Source of the DNA: Oceanimonas marisflavi
GTDB lineage: Bacteria; Pseudomonadota; Gammaproteobacteria; Enterobacterales; Aeromonadaceae
Assembly: GCF_003049725.1 (NCBI RefSeq)
Contig: NZ_QAGM01000019.1
Span: 1-64,000, forward strand
Direction of reading: 5' to 3'
DNA: 64,000 nucleotides
Shown here: piece after piece, positions 25,028-35,528 of the stretch
How the letters are laid out: every line of letters begins with the position of its first letter
Numbering within the stretch: position 1 is the stretch's first letter
Notes under the pieces: model-generated
The model's input: the letters and a program-made list of their open reading frames with translations, nothing else
Told to the model about the DNA's origin: nothing
Databases searched by the model: none
Translations under genes and position numbers: made by a program

Positions 25028-28000
25028 TCAGACGGCGTTCACACAATTGAGATGCAGCAGGTTCAGTTCGCGCAGGGCGACGGAGAACTGAGCAAATTCA
25101 TGGCTGCCGGAGGTTTTAAAGTCTGCCAACAGGTGTCGCCAGCGGTTGAGCAGCTGCGCATGCTCATCAAGCCACTGGGTCAGCATGATATCGCATGCTC
25201 CTTTTTCTTTACAGTTTTTCAGCACCACGGAAGTCAGGCTGCGCTGCTGGAAGTCCAGATCTTCCCGGAACGACGCCCGGGCCAGCGCCTGCCAGTGGTT
25301 GCCCACCGCCTGCTGGTTGATCTGCTCCAGGAACCAGTGCAGCTCGAGTTCGGCTCCCAGGTGGAAATACACCCGAGCGGCTCCCTGAATGCCCTGCTGA
25401 TGCTCATGGCTGATCTGGGCGAGATCCAGTGCCGAAAACAGGGTGCTCATGTGCATGACCCGGGCGGCGAGAGACTCGGGAACCCCCTGCTCTACCAGCC
25501 TGGCCACGTCATTTTTATGCTCGGTTACTTCTCTCTCCACCATGACGTCATACAAATGGTTGGCAAGGGTGTCGTAAGCAGGCTTGAACTGGGCAATGGT
25601 TTCTTCCAGCCCCTGGTTGCGATTACGGTTACGCAGGAACCAGCGGGTGGCGCGGCGCACCATGCGGCGGCACTGGTAAAACATCTGCAACTGCAGCTTG
25701 GCCGGCACCTTGTTGTCCAGGGCCTCGATATCGCGCAGCAGCCGGTCCAGGCCGAACACTTCCCGGGCAATCATAAAGCTGACGGCAATGTCGCCGATGC
25801 TGGCACCGGTCTCGTCGAGCATGCGGTTGGCGAAGTTGCAGCCCATGTCGTTAACCATGATATTGGCCAGACGGGTGGCAATGATCTCGCTGCGCAGGGG
25901 ATGCTCCATCAGCGCATCACCAAACTTGGCCACCAGTTTCTCCGGCATGCTGTCCGGCAGCAGGCGGGCGATATAGTCGTTACTGGTGATCTCGGGAATA
26001 TTGAGCATGTCCTTCAGCACCATCTTGCCGTAGGCCACCAGAATGGCCAGCTCGGGCCGGGTAAGACCCCGGTTTGCCGCCATGCGCTCGGCCAGCTCTT
26101 CTTCATTGGGCAGGTATTCCAGCCCCCGATCCAGGCTACCTTCCCGCTCCAGCCAGTGCATAAAGCGCTGGTGCTCCTTCAGCGCCTGAGCGCCCCTGTG
26201 CTGGGTAATGGAAATGGTCTGGGACTGACGATAGGCATTGGTCAGTACGATATCCGCCACCGTGTCGGTCATATCAAACAGCAGCTGATCCCGGTGTTTT
26301 TTGGTCAGCTCACCCTCGGCCACCAGTTTGTTGAGCAGGATCTTGATATTGACTTCGTTGTCGGAGCAGTCCACACCGCCCACGTTGTCGGTAAAGTCGG
26401 TGTTGATGCGGCCGCCCTTGCTGGCGTATTCGATACGACCCAGCTGGGTACAACCCAGGTTACCGCCCTCGCCCACAATCCGGGCGCGCAGCTCTTCACC
26501 GTTTATCCGTACCGCATCGTTGGCCCGATCACCCACATCGGCGTCGGTTTCCCGGCGGGATTTCACATAGGTGCCGATGCCACCGTTCCACAGCAGATCC
26601 ACCTGGGCCATCAGCAGGTGCCGAACGACCTCATTGGGGGTCAGTGCGGCCTTCTGGGTACCCAGCAGTTTTTTCATCTGGGGTGACAGCTTGATGGACT
26701 TGGCCGAGCGGGCAAACACACCGCCGCCCTCGGAAATCAGCTCCCGGTTATAGTCATCCCAGGTGGTGCCCGGCGTGGTGAACAGACGCTGACGCTCTTC
26801 ATAACTGCTGGCGGCGTCCGGCTCCGGATCGATAAAGATATGCAGGTGGTTAAAGGCGCCGACCAGCCGAATGTGTTTCGACAGCAACATGCCGTTACCG
26901 AACACGTCACCGGCCATGTCACCGATGCCCACACAGGTAAAGTCGGTGGTCTGACAGTCGATGTCCAGCTCACGGAAGTGACGCTTGACCGACTCCCAGG
27001 CGCCCCGGGCGGTAATGCCCATTTTCTTGTGGTCATAGCCCACGGAGCCGCCGGAGGCAAAGGCGTCGCCCAGCCAGTGACCATATTCGGCGCTGATGCC
27101 GTTGGCAATGTCGGAAAAGGTCGCGGTGCCCTTGTCGGCGGCCACCACCAGGTAGTAATCGTCCTCGTCGTGACGCACCACGTTGTTCGGCGGGATCACT
27201 TCACCATTGATGATGTTGTCGGTTACGTCGAGCAGAGCGCGAATAAACAGACGGTAGCAGTCCTGGCCTTCCTTCAGGAAAGCGGCCCGGTCGCCTTCCG
27301 GCAGTTGTTTACATACAAAACCGCCCTTGGCGCCCACCGGCACGATCACGGTGTTTTTCACCTGCTGCGCTTTCACCAGGCCCAGCACTTCGGTGCGGAA
27401 GTCCTCGCGCCGGTCTGACCAGCGCAGGCCACCCCGGGCTACCTTGCCCCAGCGCAGATGCACCCCTTCCACCCGCGGTGAATATACGAAAATCTCGTAT
27501 TTTGGCAGCGGCAGCGGCATCTCGCTGATGGACTCGGGGGCCATTTTGAAGGAAATGTAGGACTTGTCGGCACCGTCGGCCGCCGGCTGATAGAAGTTGG
27601 TGCGCAGGGTGGCTTCAATCATTTCCATGTAACGACGGATGATGCGGTCGTCGTCCAGGTTGGCCACCTTGTCCAGCTCCTCCAGCAGTTCTCCGTGCAG
27701 CGCCTGCAGTTTTTTGTCGCTTTGCTTATGGGACGGGCAAAGCCGCTGTTCAAACAGCGTAAACAGCAGGCAGGCCAGGTGCGGATAGCGCGACAGGGTT
27801 TCCTCGATATAGGCCTGGCTGAAGCTGACGCCGGTCTGACGCATATAGCGGGCATAGGCACGCAGCACGCTCACTTCCCGGCCGGTCAGGCGGGTGGCCA
27901 GCACCAGACGGTTAAAGCCGTCATTTTCAAGTTCGTTGCGCCAGATCTGGGCAAAGGCCTGCTGAAAGCGTTGCTGGCTGACATCCAGATCGAGCGGACC

Positions 28001-29860
28001 GCGCGGATACAGCATGGAGAAGTCGAGGATCCAGAAGGTTTCCTCGCCGCAGTCAATTTCATAGGGGGTTTCACCAATAACACGCAGCCCCAGGTTTTCC
28101 AGCATGGGCAGCACATCGGACAGGTGAATGGGCTCGGCCCTGTGGTAGAGCTTGAGCCGCACCCGGTTTGAGTCCTTGCCCTGCTCCTGGGCCCGGTAAA
28201 ACAGCATGCCCAGACGATTATCATCGCTCAGCGCTTCCAGCTGCTGAATATCGGCCACTGCCGAACCCGGGATCACATCTTCGGTGTAGGCCCGGGGAAA
28301 GGCCTGGTGATACTTGGTTTTCAGCCGGTTGCCTTCAGCCTCGCCAAAGCTGGCCGACAGTGCCTGCTCCAGCTTGTCGTCCCAGCTGCGGGCGGCTTCG
28401 ATCAGGTTTGACTGGATCTCGTTCACATTGATGTCCATGGTGTTGTTCTGCACGCGGATCAGGTAGTGAGTGCGGGCCAGCACCCCTTCCGAGAAATAAG
28501 TGGTGAATTCCACTTCTTCGTCCGAGCCGAAATAGCGCTGAAAAATACGCTGGGTCTTTTCCCGCAGGGCGGTGTTGTACCTGTCTTTGGTGACATAGAC
28601 CATGCAGGAAAAGAAGCGGCCAAACAGATCCCGGCGCACAAACAGCCGGGTCATGTCCCGCTCCTGCATGCCCAGCACGCCCATGCCGATCTCCAGCAGC
28701 TCGTCTTCCCGGGCCTGGATCAGCTCATCGCGGGGGTAGGTTTCCAGAATATTGAGCAGCGCCTTGTAGGCATGAGAGCCGGCTTCCAGCCCGGAGGCAT
28801 TAATGATGCGCGTCAGTTTTTCGCCGATAAGCGGGATCTGCATGGCGCTGGTGTTATAGATGCTGGAAGCATACAGACCGATAAAGCGGTCTTCGCCAAT
28901 CACATTGCCTTTTTTGTCAAAGCGCTTGATGCCGATATAGTCGATATAGGCGGGCCTGTGCACCCGGGACTTGTGGTTGGTCTTGGTCAGCACCAGAATA
29001 TTCTGACTGAGTGCTTCCTTTTGTGCAGTCGGCGTCAGTGTGCTTAAACGCAGACCGTCGCTGTGCTGAATATTGCGCATCAGCCCCAGACTGGTGTCGT
29101 GATCCGGCACCAGCTCGTAATCCCCTTCAATCGCAGATATGTGATAACGGCGGTAGCCCATCAGGGTGAAGTTGTGATCCGCCACCCAGTGCAGGAATGA
29201 CAGATTTTCTTTCACATCCTGCTTGTCGTGTTTGCCCAGCTGGGCCGGCAGCGTCTCAATCACCTCGTTGAGAGTTTTCACCATCGGCTGCCAGTCATCT
29301 ACCACCAGGGCCACTTCTTCCACTACCGACAGCAACTCGTCGCGCAATTGCTCGCGCCGCTTTGCTTCGGGCTGGCGATCAATTTCAATCAGAAAGGCGG
29401 TTTCCACCCGGTTTTGCCGGGCCTTGTCCTTGCTGGAAAGAATGCGTTCCAGCCGTCCCTGCTGGTCACGCACCAGATGCATGGGCTGATGCAGCATCAG
29501 GTGGGCGGTAATGCCCATGCGGCTCAGGGCCATACGAATGGAGTCCACCTGGAAAGGGGCATCGCGCAGCACCAGCTCGACAATGGTATGAGGCGACTGC
29601 CAGCCATGGCGGGACAGCTCCGGGTTGTAAACCTGAACATGAGGGCTGTTATCGGGCCGGGTTTCAAAGGCATTCCACAAGGTGATGGCGGCACCGTAAA
29701 GATCGCTGTCGTTACGGTGATGCAGATCATCGTGGGTCATGCCGCTGTACAGTTTACCGACAAAGGCCTGCACCAGGGGCGCGGTTTGTTCGGAAAATTT
29801 TTCGCTGACCAGTTGTTCGACGTTTTCCAGCAGAATGGAAGTAGTGGCATTAAGAGTCAT
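25028..29860 (-). CDS. NAD-specific glutamate dehydrogenase, large type
   Basis: 1610 residues, the usual size of the 180-kDa GDH class (GdhB of Pseudomonas). A long N-terminal region with ACT-like regulatory modules (about 1-700) is followed by the catalytic domain. This contains LRWSDRREDFRTEVLGLV, the lysine motif VPVGAKGGF, GDMAGDVFGNGML of the nucleotide fold and a helical C-terminal region. It oxidises glutamate to 2-oxoglutarate with NAD, a catabolic step for growth on amino acids. The start ATG 29860 has AGGA upstream. Single gene with its own terminator. An AT-rich palindrome 220 bases upstream may be its operator. Confidence 0.95.
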   Translation of the reverse strand: MTLNATTSILLENVEQLVSEKFSEQTAPLVQAFVGKLYSGMTHDDLHHRNDSDLYGAAITLWNAFETRPDNSPHVQVYNPELSRHGWQSPHTIVELVLRDAPFQVDSIRMALSRMGITAHLMLHQPMHLVRDQQGRLERILSSKDKARQNRVETAFLIEIDRQPEAKRREQLRDELLSVVEEVALVVDDWQPMVKTLNEVIETLPAQLGKHDKQDVKENLSFLHWVADHNFTLMGYRRYHISAIEGDYELVPDHDTSLGLMRNIQHSDGLRLSTLTPTAQKEALSQNILVLTKTNHKSRVHRPAYIDYIGIKRFDKKGNVIGEDRFIGLYASSIYNTSAMQIPLIGEKLTRIINASGLEAGSHAYKALLNILETYPRDELIQAREDELLEIGMGVLGMQERDMTRLFVRRDLFGRFFSCMVYVTKDRYNTALREKTQRIFQRYFGSDEEVEFTTYFSEGVLARTHYLIRVQNNTMDINVNEIQSNLIEAARSWDDKLEQALSASFGEAEGNRLKTKYHQAFPRAYTEDVIPGSAVADIQQLEALSDDNRLGMLFYRAQEQGKDSNRVRLKLYHRAEPIHLSDVLPMLENLGLRVIGETPYEIDCGEETFWILDFSMLYPRGPLDLDVSQQRFQQAFAQIWRNELENDGFNRLVLATRLTGREVSVLRAYARYMRQTGVSFSQAYIEETLSRYPHLACLLFTLFEQRLCPSHKQSDKKLQALHGELLEELDKVANLDDDRIIRRYMEMIEATLRTNFYQPAADGADKSYISFKMAPESISEMPLPLPKYEIFVYSPRVEGVHLRWGKVARGGLRWSDRREDFRTEVLGLVKAQQVKNTVIVPVGAKGGFVCKQLPEGDRAAFLKEGQDCYRLFIRALLDVTDNIINGEVIPPNNVVRHDEDDYYLVVAADKGTATFSDIANGISAEYGHWLGDAFASGGSVGYDHKKMGITARGAWESVKRHFRELDIDCQTTDFTCVGIGDMAGDVFGNGMLLSKHIRLVGAFNHLHIFIDPEPDAASSYEERQRLFTTPGTTWDDYNRELISEGGGVFARSAKSIKLSPQMKKLLGTQKAALTPNEVVRHLLMAQVDLLWNGGIGTYVKSRRETDADVGDRANDAVRINGEELRARIVGEGGNLGCTQLGRIEYASKGGRINTDFTDNVGGVDCSDNEVNIKILLNKLVAEGELTKKHRDQLLFDMTDTVADIVLTNAYRQSQTISITQHRGAQALKEHQRFMHWLEREGSLDRGLEYLPNEEELAERMAANRGLTRPELAILVAYGKMVLKDMLNIPEITSNDYIARLLPDSMPEKLVAKFGDALMEHPLRSEIIATRLANIMVNDMGCNFANRMLDETGASIGDIAVSFMIAREVFGLDRLLRDIEALDNKVPAKLQLQMFYQCRRMVRRATRWFLRNRNRNQGLEETIAQFKPAYDTLANHLYDVMVEREVTEHKNDVARLVEQGVPESLAARVMHMSTLFSALDLAQISHEHQQGIQGAARVYFHLGAELELHWFLEQINQQAVGNHWQALARASFREDLDFQQRSLTSVVLKNCKEKGACDIMLTQWLDEHAQLLNRWRHLLADFKTSGSHEFAQFSVALRELNLLHLNCVNAV

Positions 29861-30078
29861 GGTATCGGATTCCTCGAGCGCGGGCGTTGACCATGGAGAA
29901 AAGAGTAGCCAATGGAGCAGTCATTTGGCCCCTTGGAATGGCCTCAGTGTATGCCTGGCACTCGGGGAAAGCGAGTAAAGGAAAGAGAAAGAATGTGAAA
30001 GTATCGACCAGATCACTGCTGGGCGGAATATATACAATGCGCAATCAGGTATAAATGAATTTATATTCTGAAAGATGG

Positions 30079-30099
30079 CATATTTGCTTACCAAATATG
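30079..30099. promoter_or_regulatory. AT-rich palindrome upstream of glutamate dehydrogenase
   Basis: CATATTTG, 5 bases, CAAATATG: a perfect 8-bp inverted repeat in the 326-base gap between pepN and the dehydrogenase, about 220 bases before the dehydrogenase start. It is a candidate repressor or activator site; the protein is unknown. The rest of the gap shows only the pepN terminator and AT-rich promoter-like sequence. Confidence 0.45.
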
Positions 30100-30117
30100 T
30101 TAATGCTTACAAAAAGT

Positions 30118-30146
30118 AAAAAGGCAGAGTATCCCTCTGCCTTTTT
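30118..30146 (-). terminator. Terminator behind pepN
   Basis: GGCAGAG/CTCTGCC stem, TATCC loop, with A5 and T5 tracts on both sides, so it can work in either direction. On the minus strand it follows pepN by about 40 bases. Confidence 0.9.
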
Positions 30147-30186
30147 CATTTAATGACGTGGCTGCTTGTTCAGTAATGCCGCCGCA

Positions 30187-32793
30187 TCAGTCCAGGGCCT
30201 TGCTGATTTTCTCATACAGATCCCGGGACAGCGCCGGCAGCGCCATCAGGTATTTCAGGCGCTCCTGAATCAGAGCCTGGCGGGCATCATCGAGCCGGCT
30301 GAACTGAATCAGCGGCGTCAGCAGCCGCGAGGCCACCTGAGGGTTGCTGCGGTTGAGCTGTTCCAGTACTTCCACCAGCAGATCGTAACCGGTGCCGTCG
30401 AGACGGTGAAACTGTGCCGGATTACCCTGGCAGAAGGCACCGATCAGCGCCCGCACCCGGTTGGGGTTGGCCAGACTGAAAGTGGGGTGGCTCATCAGCT
30501 CGCGTACGCGGTCCAGAGTATCGGCGCCCGGTGCCGTGGCCTGCAGGCGGAACCAGTTGTCGAGCACCAGGCCGTCTTCGCGCCATTTTTGCTCAAAGTC
30601 CGCCAGCATGGCATGGCGACAGTCCAGCTCGCCGCGCACCGCCGCACGCATGGCGCCCAGAGTGTCGGTCATATTGTCGGCATGCTTATACTGACTTTCC
30701 ACTTTTTGCTCCGCACCGGTCAGGGCCAGATAACCCAGAGCGGTGTTTTTCAGCGCCCGGCGGGCCATGTCCTGATGCTCGATGCGGTATTCCGGGGTCA
30801 GGTTGTCATCATGAGCCTGCTGCCAGGCCGGGGCGAGCGCCTCGGCGAGCTCCCGGGCCAGATGCTGGCGCACTGCGGAAAGCTGCTCGATATCGACCTG
30901 GTCAAACAGCTCCAGCAGACTGCCCACATCGGGCAGGGTCAGCATTTCGGCCTTGAGTGCCCGATCCATGTGCTCGTCTTCCAGAGTACAGCGGAACACA
31001 TCCAGCAGGCTGCGGGGCAGCACCGGTGTCTGGCGGCGCTGCAACAGGGTCACATTCTCGCGCACCGTGTTGTTGATGAGCATTTGTACCGCATCCCAGC
31101 GCACAAATTCATCCCGGCTGGCCCGGGCCAGCAACGACAGTTGCTCGTCGGTGTAGGGATAATCCAGTTTGACCGGGGCCGAAAAGCCCTGCAGCAGGGC
31201 CGGCACCGGGCGGGAGGGCACGCCCTCGAACACGAACTGCTGCTCGGCGTCGAGCACATCCAGCACGGTTCCGGCAGGCTGGCCATTCATTTGCAGGGCC
31301 ACCGGCTCGCCCTGTTCGGTATACAGGGCCAGGCTCAGGGGAATGTGCAGGGTCAGTTTTTCCGGCTGATCCCGGGTAGGTGGCGTGTGCTGACAGACGG
31401 TCAGGGTATAACCCTGTGTATCGGCGTCGTAGTGGTCTCGCACCGTCAGCACCGGGGTGCCCGACTGGCCGTACCAGCGTTTGAAACGGGTCAGATCCCG
31501 GCCGCTGGCCTCGCTCATGGCGGCGACAAAGTCGTCGCAGGTGGCGGCCTGGCCGTCATGGCGTTGCAGATAGAGCGCCAGGCCGGCCTGAAATGCCTGC
31601 TCACCCAGCAGGGTATGCAGCATGCGAATGACTTCCGAGCCCTTTTCGTACACGGTGAGGGTGTAGAAGTTGTTCATCTCGATCACCGCATCGGGACGAA
31701 TGGGGTGCGCCATGGGGCCGGCGTCTTCGGCAAACTGGGGGCCGCGCATAATGCGTACGTTGCCGATGCGGTTGACGGTGCGGGAGCCCAGATCGGAAGA
31801 AAACTCCTGATCCCGGAATACCGTCAGCCCTTCCTTCAGGGAAAGCTGAAACCAGTCCCGGCAGGTAACCCGGTTGCCGGTCCAGTTATGAAAATATTCA
31901 TGACCGATCACCCGCTCTACGTCCAGATAATCGTCGTCGGTGGCGGTCTGGGCGTCAGCCAGCACAAACTTGGCGTTGAACACGTTCAGGCCCTTGTTTT
32001 CCATGGCCCCCATGTTGAAGAAGTCCACCGCCACTATCATGTAGATGTCGAGATCGTATTCCAGGTTGCAGCGCTGCTCATCCCAGCGCATGGAGGCCTT
32101 GAGGCTGTCCATGGCGTGGCCGGCCCGGTGCAGATTGCCCTTGTCGACAAAGATTTCCAGCGCTACCTCGCGACCACTCTGGGTGGTATAGCTGTCGCGC
32201 AGTACGTCAAAGTCGCCGGCCACCAGCGCAAACAGATAGGCCGGCTTGGGAAACGGATCCTGCCACTGCACCCAGTGACGGCCATCGTCGAGCATGCCCT
32301 GCCCCGTCCGGTTGCCGTTGGACAGCAGATAGGGACAGGCCGAGGCGTCGGCGGTAATGCGGGTACTGAAGCGGGCCAGCACATCGGGCCGGTCCAGATA
32401 ATAGGTAATGCGACGGAACCCCTGCGCTTCACACTGGGTGCAGTAGGCCGCGCCGGACTTGTACAGCCCTTCCAGAGCAGTGTTGGCGGCAGGATTGATG
32501 CGGTTCTGGATGGTCAGCACGAATTCCTGGGGTACCTGAGGCAGGATCAGGCAGCCTTCTTCCTGCTCGAACTGCGTGGTTTCAACACCGTTGATCGAGA
32601 CCGACAGCAGCTCCAGCTGCTCGCCATCCAGCACCAGCGGCTCATTATGCTCACCGTTTCGGCGCACCCGGCTGATGGCCACCACTTCGGTGGCAGTGTC
32701 GTGCAGCTGAATGTCCAGATCCAGGGTATCAATCCAGTAATGGGGCGGCTGATAATCGTCGCGATATTGCACCTGAGGTTGGGTTTGGCTCAT
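30187..32793 (-). CDS. pepN: Aminopeptidase N
   Basis: 868 residues (870 in E. coli). It is an M1 metallopeptidase with the exopeptidase motif GAMEN and the zinc site HEYFHNW (His298 and His302) plus the distal glutamate of KEGLTVF. An N-terminal beta domain precedes the catalytic part and a helical C-terminal domain closes the active site. It removes N-terminal residues from peptides in the cytoplasm and is a main housekeeping aminopeptidase. In E. coli pepN also lies near pyrD. Confidence 0.97.
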   Translation of the reverse strand: MSQTQPQVQYRDDYQPPHYWIDTLDLDIQLHDTATEVVAISRVRRNGEHNEPLVLDGEQLELLSVSINGVETTQFEQEEGCLILPQVPQEFVLTIQNRINPAANTALEGLYKSGAAYCTQCEAQGFRRITYYLDRPDVLARFSTRITADASACPYLLSNGNRTGQGMLDDGRHWVQWQDPFPKPAYLFALVAGDFDVLRDSYTTQSGREVALEIFVDKGNLHRAGHAMDSLKASMRWDEQRCNLEYDLDIYMIVAVDFFNMGAMENKGLNVFNAKFVLADAQTATDDDYLDVERVIGHEYFHNWTGNRVTCRDWFQLSLKEGLTVFRDQEFSSDLGSRTVNRIGNVRIMRGPQFAEDAGPMAHPIRPDAVIEMNNFYTLTVYEKGSEVIRMLHTLLGEQAFQAGLALYLQRHDGQAATCDDFVAAMSEASGRDLTRFKRWYGQSGTPVLTVRDHYDADTQGYTLTVCQHTPPTRDQPEKLTLHIPLSLALYTEQGEPVALQMNGQPAGTVLDVLDAEQQFVFEGVPSRPVPALLQGFSAPVKLDYPYTDEQLSLLARASRDEFVRWDAVQMLINNTVRENVTLLQRRQTPVLPRSLLDVFRCTLEDEHMDRALKAEMLTLPDVGSLLELFDQVDIEQLSAVRQHLARELAEALAPAWQQAHDDNLTPEYRIEHQDMARRALKNTALGYLALTGAEQKVESQYKHADNMTDTLGAMRAAVRGELDCRHAMLADFEQKWREDGLVLDNWFRLQATAPGADTLDRVRELMSHPTFSLANPNRVRALIGAFCQGNPAQFHRLDGTGYDLLVEVLEQLNRSNPQVASRLLTPLIQFSRLDDARQALIQERLKYLMALPALSRDLYEKISKALD

Positions 32794-32874
32794 AGTGAAT
32801 CTCGTTAAGTGATGAAGGGAATGATATACAGACGTAAAAACGGGGCCGTGTTAACGGCCCCGGAATGACGGGTT

Positions 32875-34881
32875 TCAGCCCAGCATGTCTGCCAGATCGG
32901 CGGTAATGCGGGCCGCTTCTTCCAGATAGCTGTCTTCGGGTTCAAAATCCTTGGGCGCATCGTCCAGGCTGGCGACCGGTGGCTGGTTGGCCCGGCGCAG
33001 GCGGTCGTTGAGCCGGGCCAGGGACTTGGCATCCTGCTCATTGAGCTCGGCCTTGCGTTCGGCGAGATTGAGCGACACGGAATTCTGGTCTTTCAGCTTC
33101 TGATACTCGCGAATATCCTCAAAGACGTAGGCAAACTCCGGATCCTGCTCAATGCGGGCCTGATGGCGCTGGCGCAATTTCGGCAAATAGGGAGACAGAT
33201 CCCGCACATGGGTAAACTCCAGGCTTTCTATCTGATCCCAGGGCAAGGCATTTTTCTCCAGACTTTCACCGGTTTCTTCGGCCTTGATGGCGGTCGGAAA
33301 CGGAATGTCGGGACTGACGCCACGGTTTTGCGTACTGCCACCGTTGATACGGTAGAACTTGGCAATGGTGAACTGCACAAAGCCCATGGGGTTTTCATAC
33401 AGATCGTAAATACGCGACAGGCTGCGGTGCTGCTGTACCGTGCCCTTGCCAAAGGTGTTTTCGCCCAGGATCACGGCCCGGCCATAGTCTTTCATGGCAG
33501 CGGCAAAGATTTCAGAGGCCGAAGCGGAATAACGATCCACCAGCACCGCCATGGGACCGTCGTAACTGATGCGATCATCATCGTCACCATTAACGGAAAT
33601 ACGGCCCAGGCCATCACGGATCTGCACCACGGGACCACTGTCGATAAACAGGCCGGTCAGCGATGAGGCTTCGGTCAGGGCGCCGCCGCCATTGGCGCGC
33701 AGATCGATCACCAGCCCCTGAATATTCTCTTGTTTGAGCTTGTCGATTTCCCGGGCGACATCCGTGCTCAGGTTGACGTAAAAGCTGGGAATTTCAATCA
33801 CACCAATGCGGTGATCGTTCACCTCAAGCACCTTGCCGCTGGCGGCTCTGTCTTCCAGACGCACGGTGTCGCGGGTCAGCTCCACAATGCGCGGCGTAGT
33901 GGCCACGGCCTGGCCCCGCTGAATTTGCAGCCACACCCTGGTGCCTTTGGGCCCCTTGATAAGATCCACCACTTCATCCAGCCGCCAGCCAATCACATCG
34001 GTGATCTTGTCGGCGGACTGCCCCACCCCGATGATACGATCATCGGGCTGCAGCTCACTGGACCTGGCGGCCGGGCCGCCAGGCACCAGAGAGCGGATAA
34101 CGGTGTAGTCATCCTCGGCCTGAAGCACAGCACCGATGCCTTCAAGAGACAGGTTCATTTCGGTTTCAAAGCGCTCGGCGTTGCGCGGACTCAGGTAACT
34201 GGTATGTGGCTCAATGGCCCGGGCAAAGGCGTTGGCAAAGCTCTGAAAGGCATCTTCGCTTTCGCTTTGTGACAACCGCTTGATGGCGTTGTTATAACGC
34301 TTGGCAAGGGTGGTTTTGATTTCATCCCAGTCTTTGTCGGCCAGGGCCAGGCTCAGGGCGTCGAACTTGACCCGCTTGCGCCACAATTCGTCCAGCTCGC
34401 GCTGATCCGCTGGCCAGTCGGCCTCGGCACGATCAAACTGGTAGCTTTCATTGCCGTCAAAGCTCATGGGCGTATCAAGCAACGAAAGCGCATAAGACAG
34501 ACGTTGATAACGAAGCTTCAGGCTCTCGTTATACATGTCAAAGGCGGCCTCGAGCCGTCCGGCCCGCAACAGGTCGTCAAAGCTGTTGCGGTAACGCTCA
34601 AAACGCGCCAGATCTTTCTGCGTAAAGACATTACGGCTGAAGTCCAGACTTTCGATGTAGCGGTCAAAAATCGACTGCGAAAAGGCATCATCCAGCCTGA
34701 ACTGCTTGTAATGAGAACGGGTGAACAGCGCGGTAATCCGCTTGGCCGCGGCCGCATGCTGACTTTCCGGGGCCAGGGCGGGAATAGCGTCGGCCGAAAT
34801 GGCCGGCGGCACCGCCTGTGCCAACCCGGCTGCCAGCACGGCTGCGGCCGCCAGGGAAAAACGAATTCCGTGACTGATCAA
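32875..34881 (-). CDS. prc: Tail-specific protease Prc (Tsp)
   Basis: 668 residues. The signal peptide is within residues 1-24 (SLAAAAVLAAGLAQA). A helical N-terminal region, a PDZ domain (around 230-330) and an S41 protease domain follow; the domain has the catalytic Ser in YSASASEIF and the Lys in TFGKGTVQQ. The periplasmic enzyme degrades proteins from hydrophobic C-termini and trims penicillin-binding protein 3. It follows proQ after 10 bases on the same strand, as in E. coli, and the two are probably co-transcribed. Confidence 0.96.
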   Translation of the reverse strand: MISHGIRFSLAAAAVLAAGLAQAVPPAISADAIPALAPESQHAAAAKRITALFTRSHYKQFRLDDAFSQSIFDRYIESLDFSRNVFTQKDLARFERYRNSFDDLLRAGRLEAAFDMYNESLKLRYQRLSYALSLLDTPMSFDGNESYQFDRAEADWPADQRELDELWRKRVKFDALSLALADKDWDEIKTTLAKRYNNAIKRLSQSESEDAFQSFANAFARAIEPHTSYLSPRNAERFETEMNLSLEGIGAVLQAEDDYTVIRSLVPGGPAARSSELQPDDRIIGVGQSADKITDVIGWRLDEVVDLIKGPKGTRVWLQIQRGQAVATTPRIVELTRDTVRLEDRAASGKVLEVNDHRIGVIEIPSFYVNLSTDVAREIDKLKQENIQGLVIDLRANGGGALTEASSLTGLFIDSGPVVQIRDGLGRISVNGDDDDRISYDGPMAVLVDRYSASASEIFAAAMKDYGRAVILGENTFGKGTVQQHRSLSRIYDLYENPMGFVQFTIAKFYRINGGSTQNRGVSPDIPFPTAIKAEETGESLEKNALPWDQIESLEFTHVRDLSPYLPKLRQRHQARIEQDPEFAYVFEDIREYQKLKDQNSVSLNLAERKAELNEQDAKSLARLNDRLRRANQPPVASLDDAPKDFEPEDSYLEEAARITADLADMLG

Positions 34882-34891
34882 ACCCTACTCC

Positions 34892-35437
34892 TCAGAGAAC
34901 TATGTGATCGAACTTGACCCGAACCGACATGCCGGTTTTGAGTTCAACCTGAACATCGTCCCGGGTCACTTCCTTAATGGTAGCGGGAACCGGAGACTTG
35001 CCCAGCAATACTTTGACATTCTGCTCTACGGTGAGTTTTGCGGGATCGACCTTGCGGGCACGCGGACGGGGCTTTTTGCCGGCGGGCTTGTCCTTGCGCG
35101 GACCAAAGACCTTTTCCTTGCTCTCTTTCAGCGCCTGTTTGGCGTGATCAATGTGCTCCTGGGTCAGTTCACCACAAGGGTTGCCGTCCAGATCAACCCG
35201 GCTCATGCCGGCCTTCAGGCCGTGCAGATAACGCCAGCTGGAGGTGTACTGGCGCAGAGCGGTGCGCAGCAGGGTCCGGGAGACCCGGGGATCATCTTCC
35301 ATGCGCTCGGCCAGATCCTGAAAGATACCAATCTTGAGCGGCTTGGCTTCGCCTTCTGCAATAAAGCACTGGGGAAAGCGCTCGGCCAGATAGGCGATGA
35401 CTTCTTTGCTGTTTTTCAGTTTTTCGGAGTTTTCCAT
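34892..35437 (-). CDS. proQ: RNA chaperone ProQ
   Basis: 181 residues. The N-terminal FinO/ProQ domain (about 5-120, with [12 protein letters not shown] and [17 protein letters not shown]) is followed by a basic Lys/Pro-rich linker and a short C-terminal Tudor-like domain (about 130-181). This is the E. coli layout with a shorter linker. ProQ binds many small RNAs and mRNA 3' ends. The operon is proQ-prc. A candidate sRNA gene (sdsR) lies 3 kb away, and SdsR is an Hfq/ProQ-world RNA in enterobacteria. Confidence 0.95.
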   Translation of the reverse strand: MENSEKLKNSKEVIAYLAERFPQCFIAEGEAKPLKIGIFQDLAERMEDDPRVSRTLLRTALRQYTSSWRYLHGLKAGMSRVDLDGNPCGELTQEHIDHAKQALKESKEKVFGPRKDKPAGKKPRPRARKVDPAKLTVEQNVKVLLGKSPVPATIKEVTRDDVQVELKTGMSVRVKFDHIVL

Positions 35438-35528
35438 GAAATACCTTGGGTGTATAAAGCTGTGGGCGCACCGCCCGTTGAAACCTTCATATTATAAGGG
35501 GCACACCGACAAAAGCGACCCCGGCATA

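Noticed and set aside
30166..32808. 880-codon open frame opposite pepN
   Set aside because: It is the complement of a clear aminopeptidase N gene. Long antisense frames are frequent in GC-rich genes with this codon use, and the translation has no domain.
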